DNA of 5,710 nt from Candidatus Nanoanaerosalina archaeon (lineage in GTDB: Archaea > Nanohalarchaeota > Nanosalinia > Nanosalinales > Nanoanaerosalinaceae). The notes beneath the pieces are model-generated. The model saw only the letters and a program-made list of their open reading frames with translations. It had not been told where the DNA came from and made no database searches. The first letter of the stretch is position 1; each line of letters opens with the position of its first letter. The stretch lies in assembly GCA_022729275.1 (NCBI GenBank), contig JALDAH010000049.1, forward strand, positions 1 to 5,710, written 5' to 3'. Both the position numbers and the translations under genes were made by a program. Shown here in pieces: positions 4,781 to 5,710 of this stretch.

Positions 4781-5710
4781 TTATTTTGATTCACTAGTTT
4801 TTGCGTATACTGCGTCTTCCTGTTGTTTTGAGAAAACCCAGTAAGAATTGCCTGGTAAGATATAGTCTGAAAAAGTTTTTTCTGTAAGTGAAAGTGTTCC
4901 ATCGGCTTCACTACCATATATAGCGTTGATGTAACCCTGTGGTATGCTGTCGAATGCTTTTTGCTCTGATGCTTCTATCTCTCTATTCCAGTAAGAACCT
5001 ATCAAATTATAACCTGTAGAAAGTTGTTTCTCGGCAGGTTTTGCACCTGTAATATCTGTTTCTGCGGCTGAAAGATTGGTGTTAACAACAGTTCTAACTG
5101 TAAAGTCTTCTTCTGCCTCGACTATGTATCCTTGTCCTCCTCTGAATCCTTCAAAATGGTTTTCTGGTGCTTCCGGATGATAATTCTTCCATTCACCATC
5201 TCTATAAGTCCATACTGACTCAATTTTATCTTTATCCAATATCTCATCAACAGGTTCCACCTCTGAAGTTGCTATAGGCAGAGAGAAATAATTCCAACCT
5301 TCTATAATGTCTTTTTCTATGGCGGCAATTTCAAAGCTTCTTGTATCAGACACGCCAGCATATTCAAGCTCTAATTCAGCGTTTTCTGATGCATCTCCAC
5401 TAATTAAATCAAAATTGTTATTTTCACTTTCTAGTGTTTCTCCTTCTGAGACAGTTTTCTCTGTCTGATTTATCTCTCTATCATTGAACTCAATGGTCAA
5501 GTTTTCTGTTATGTTTTCGTTTTGGTTCGCGATTTGGTAGTTGAACTCTAGTTCTCCGTTTTCTGTTTTTGGCACAGCTACTTCACCTATCTCTATGTCT
5601 ATATCTTCTTCAAATACTGCTTCTATCTGTTTGTCTTCATCCATTGTCAATGTTATTTCTTTCGTTTCTTTGTTGACTCCGTTCCATTCTTTGAAGCTCC
5701 AGCCAAGATC
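4781..5710 (-). CDS. Surface protein with InlB-like repeat end and two GWN-type repeats (5' partial)
   Basis: The frame is open through the right edge, giving 309 visible residues; the true start lies outside. The TTG at 5650 is not a real start, because the 20 codons before it complete a recognisable domain: GWSFKEWNGVNKETK followed by MDEDKQIEAVFEE is the end of a divergent InlB B-repeat. Visible residues about 36-132 look like a CARDB/Ig-type beta sandwich (ELEFNYQIANQNENITENLT). Two related repeats follow: GWNYFSLPI (138-146) through WTYRDGEWKNYHPEAP and GGQGYIVEAE, then GYNLIGSYW (233-241) through ILPGNSYWVF. The GWN...WxY...G.GYW pattern is familiar from archaeal surface glycoproteins, often between other domains. 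Sequons include NIT and NLT. There is no C-terminal membrane helix; the protein ends VYAKTSESK, so it is either released or held by partners. The neighbour 17 bases downstream carries the membrane anchor and is probably co-transcribed. Confidence 0.85.
   Translation of the reverse strand, partial: DLGWSFKEWNGVNKETKEITLTMDEDKQIEAVFEEDIDIEIGEVAVPKTENGELEFNYQIANQNENITENLTIEFNDREINQTEKTVSEGETLESENNNFDLISGDASENAELELEYAGVSDTRSFEIAAIEKDIIEGWNYFSLPIATSEVEPVDEILDKDKIESVWTYRDGEWKNYHPEAPENHFEGFRGGQGYIVEAEEDFTVRTVVNTNLSAAETDITGAKPAEKQLSTGYNLIGSYWNREIEASEQKAFDSIPQGYINAIYGSEADGTLSLTEKTFSDYILPGNSYWVFSKQQEDAVYAKTSESK

Noticed and set aside
4781..5650. Complete gene starting at the TTG at 5650
   Set aside because: The frame stays open to the window edge and the upstream 20 codons complete an InlB-like repeat, so the gene is partial and the TTG is internal.

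Overview
The window looks archaeal. A downstream minus-strand gene carries a PGF-pre-PGF-type cell-surface domain with a very acidic linker and N-glycosylation sequons, and transcription appears to end on T-tracts. The DNA is AT-rich, and the surface proteins are rich in Asp and Glu. A halophilic or DPANN-type archaeon, or a low-GC methanogenic euryarchaeon, would fit, but the lineage cannot be fixed from this window.

Positions 1-2261 (+ strand) form a compact cassette typical of a virus, provirus or plasmid. It holds the 3' end of an unidentified gene, a 123-residue unknown, a 509-residue AAA+-like ATPase with winged-helix C-terminal parts, and an 86-residue unknown. Each junction overlaps by 4 or 8 bases, and all three visible starts are GTG or TTG, so the genes are probably one translationally coupled unit. 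The ATPase core resembles a P-loop family common in bacterial phages and mobile elements. Its tail resembles the C-terminal winged helix of archaeal MCM helicases, so a role in element replication or maintenance is the best guess. Synonymous codon use changes sharply inside this gene: the middle 660 bases prefer C-ending codons, while both flanks prefer T-ending codons.

Positions 2262-3451 (+) hold a small two-helix membrane protein with its own putative promoter. A 208-base gap follows, with a phased direct repeat and possible promoter elements. Next comes a 222-residue protein starting MGGYGSG with a zinc ribbon, from a family mostly known from bacterial mobile elements.

Positions 3456-5710 (-) hold two surface-protein genes 17 bases apart, probably an operon entering from the right edge. 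The first, truncated by the window edge, has an InlB-repeat-like end, a beta-sandwich region and two GWN-type repeats. The second has a signal peptide, a beta domain, an acidic linker, a PGF-pre-PGF-like domain, an Ig/PKD-like domain and a C-terminal membrane anchor. They converge on the zinc-ribbon gene with only 4 bases between stop codons. This may be the boundary between the mobile-type cassette and cell-surface genes.
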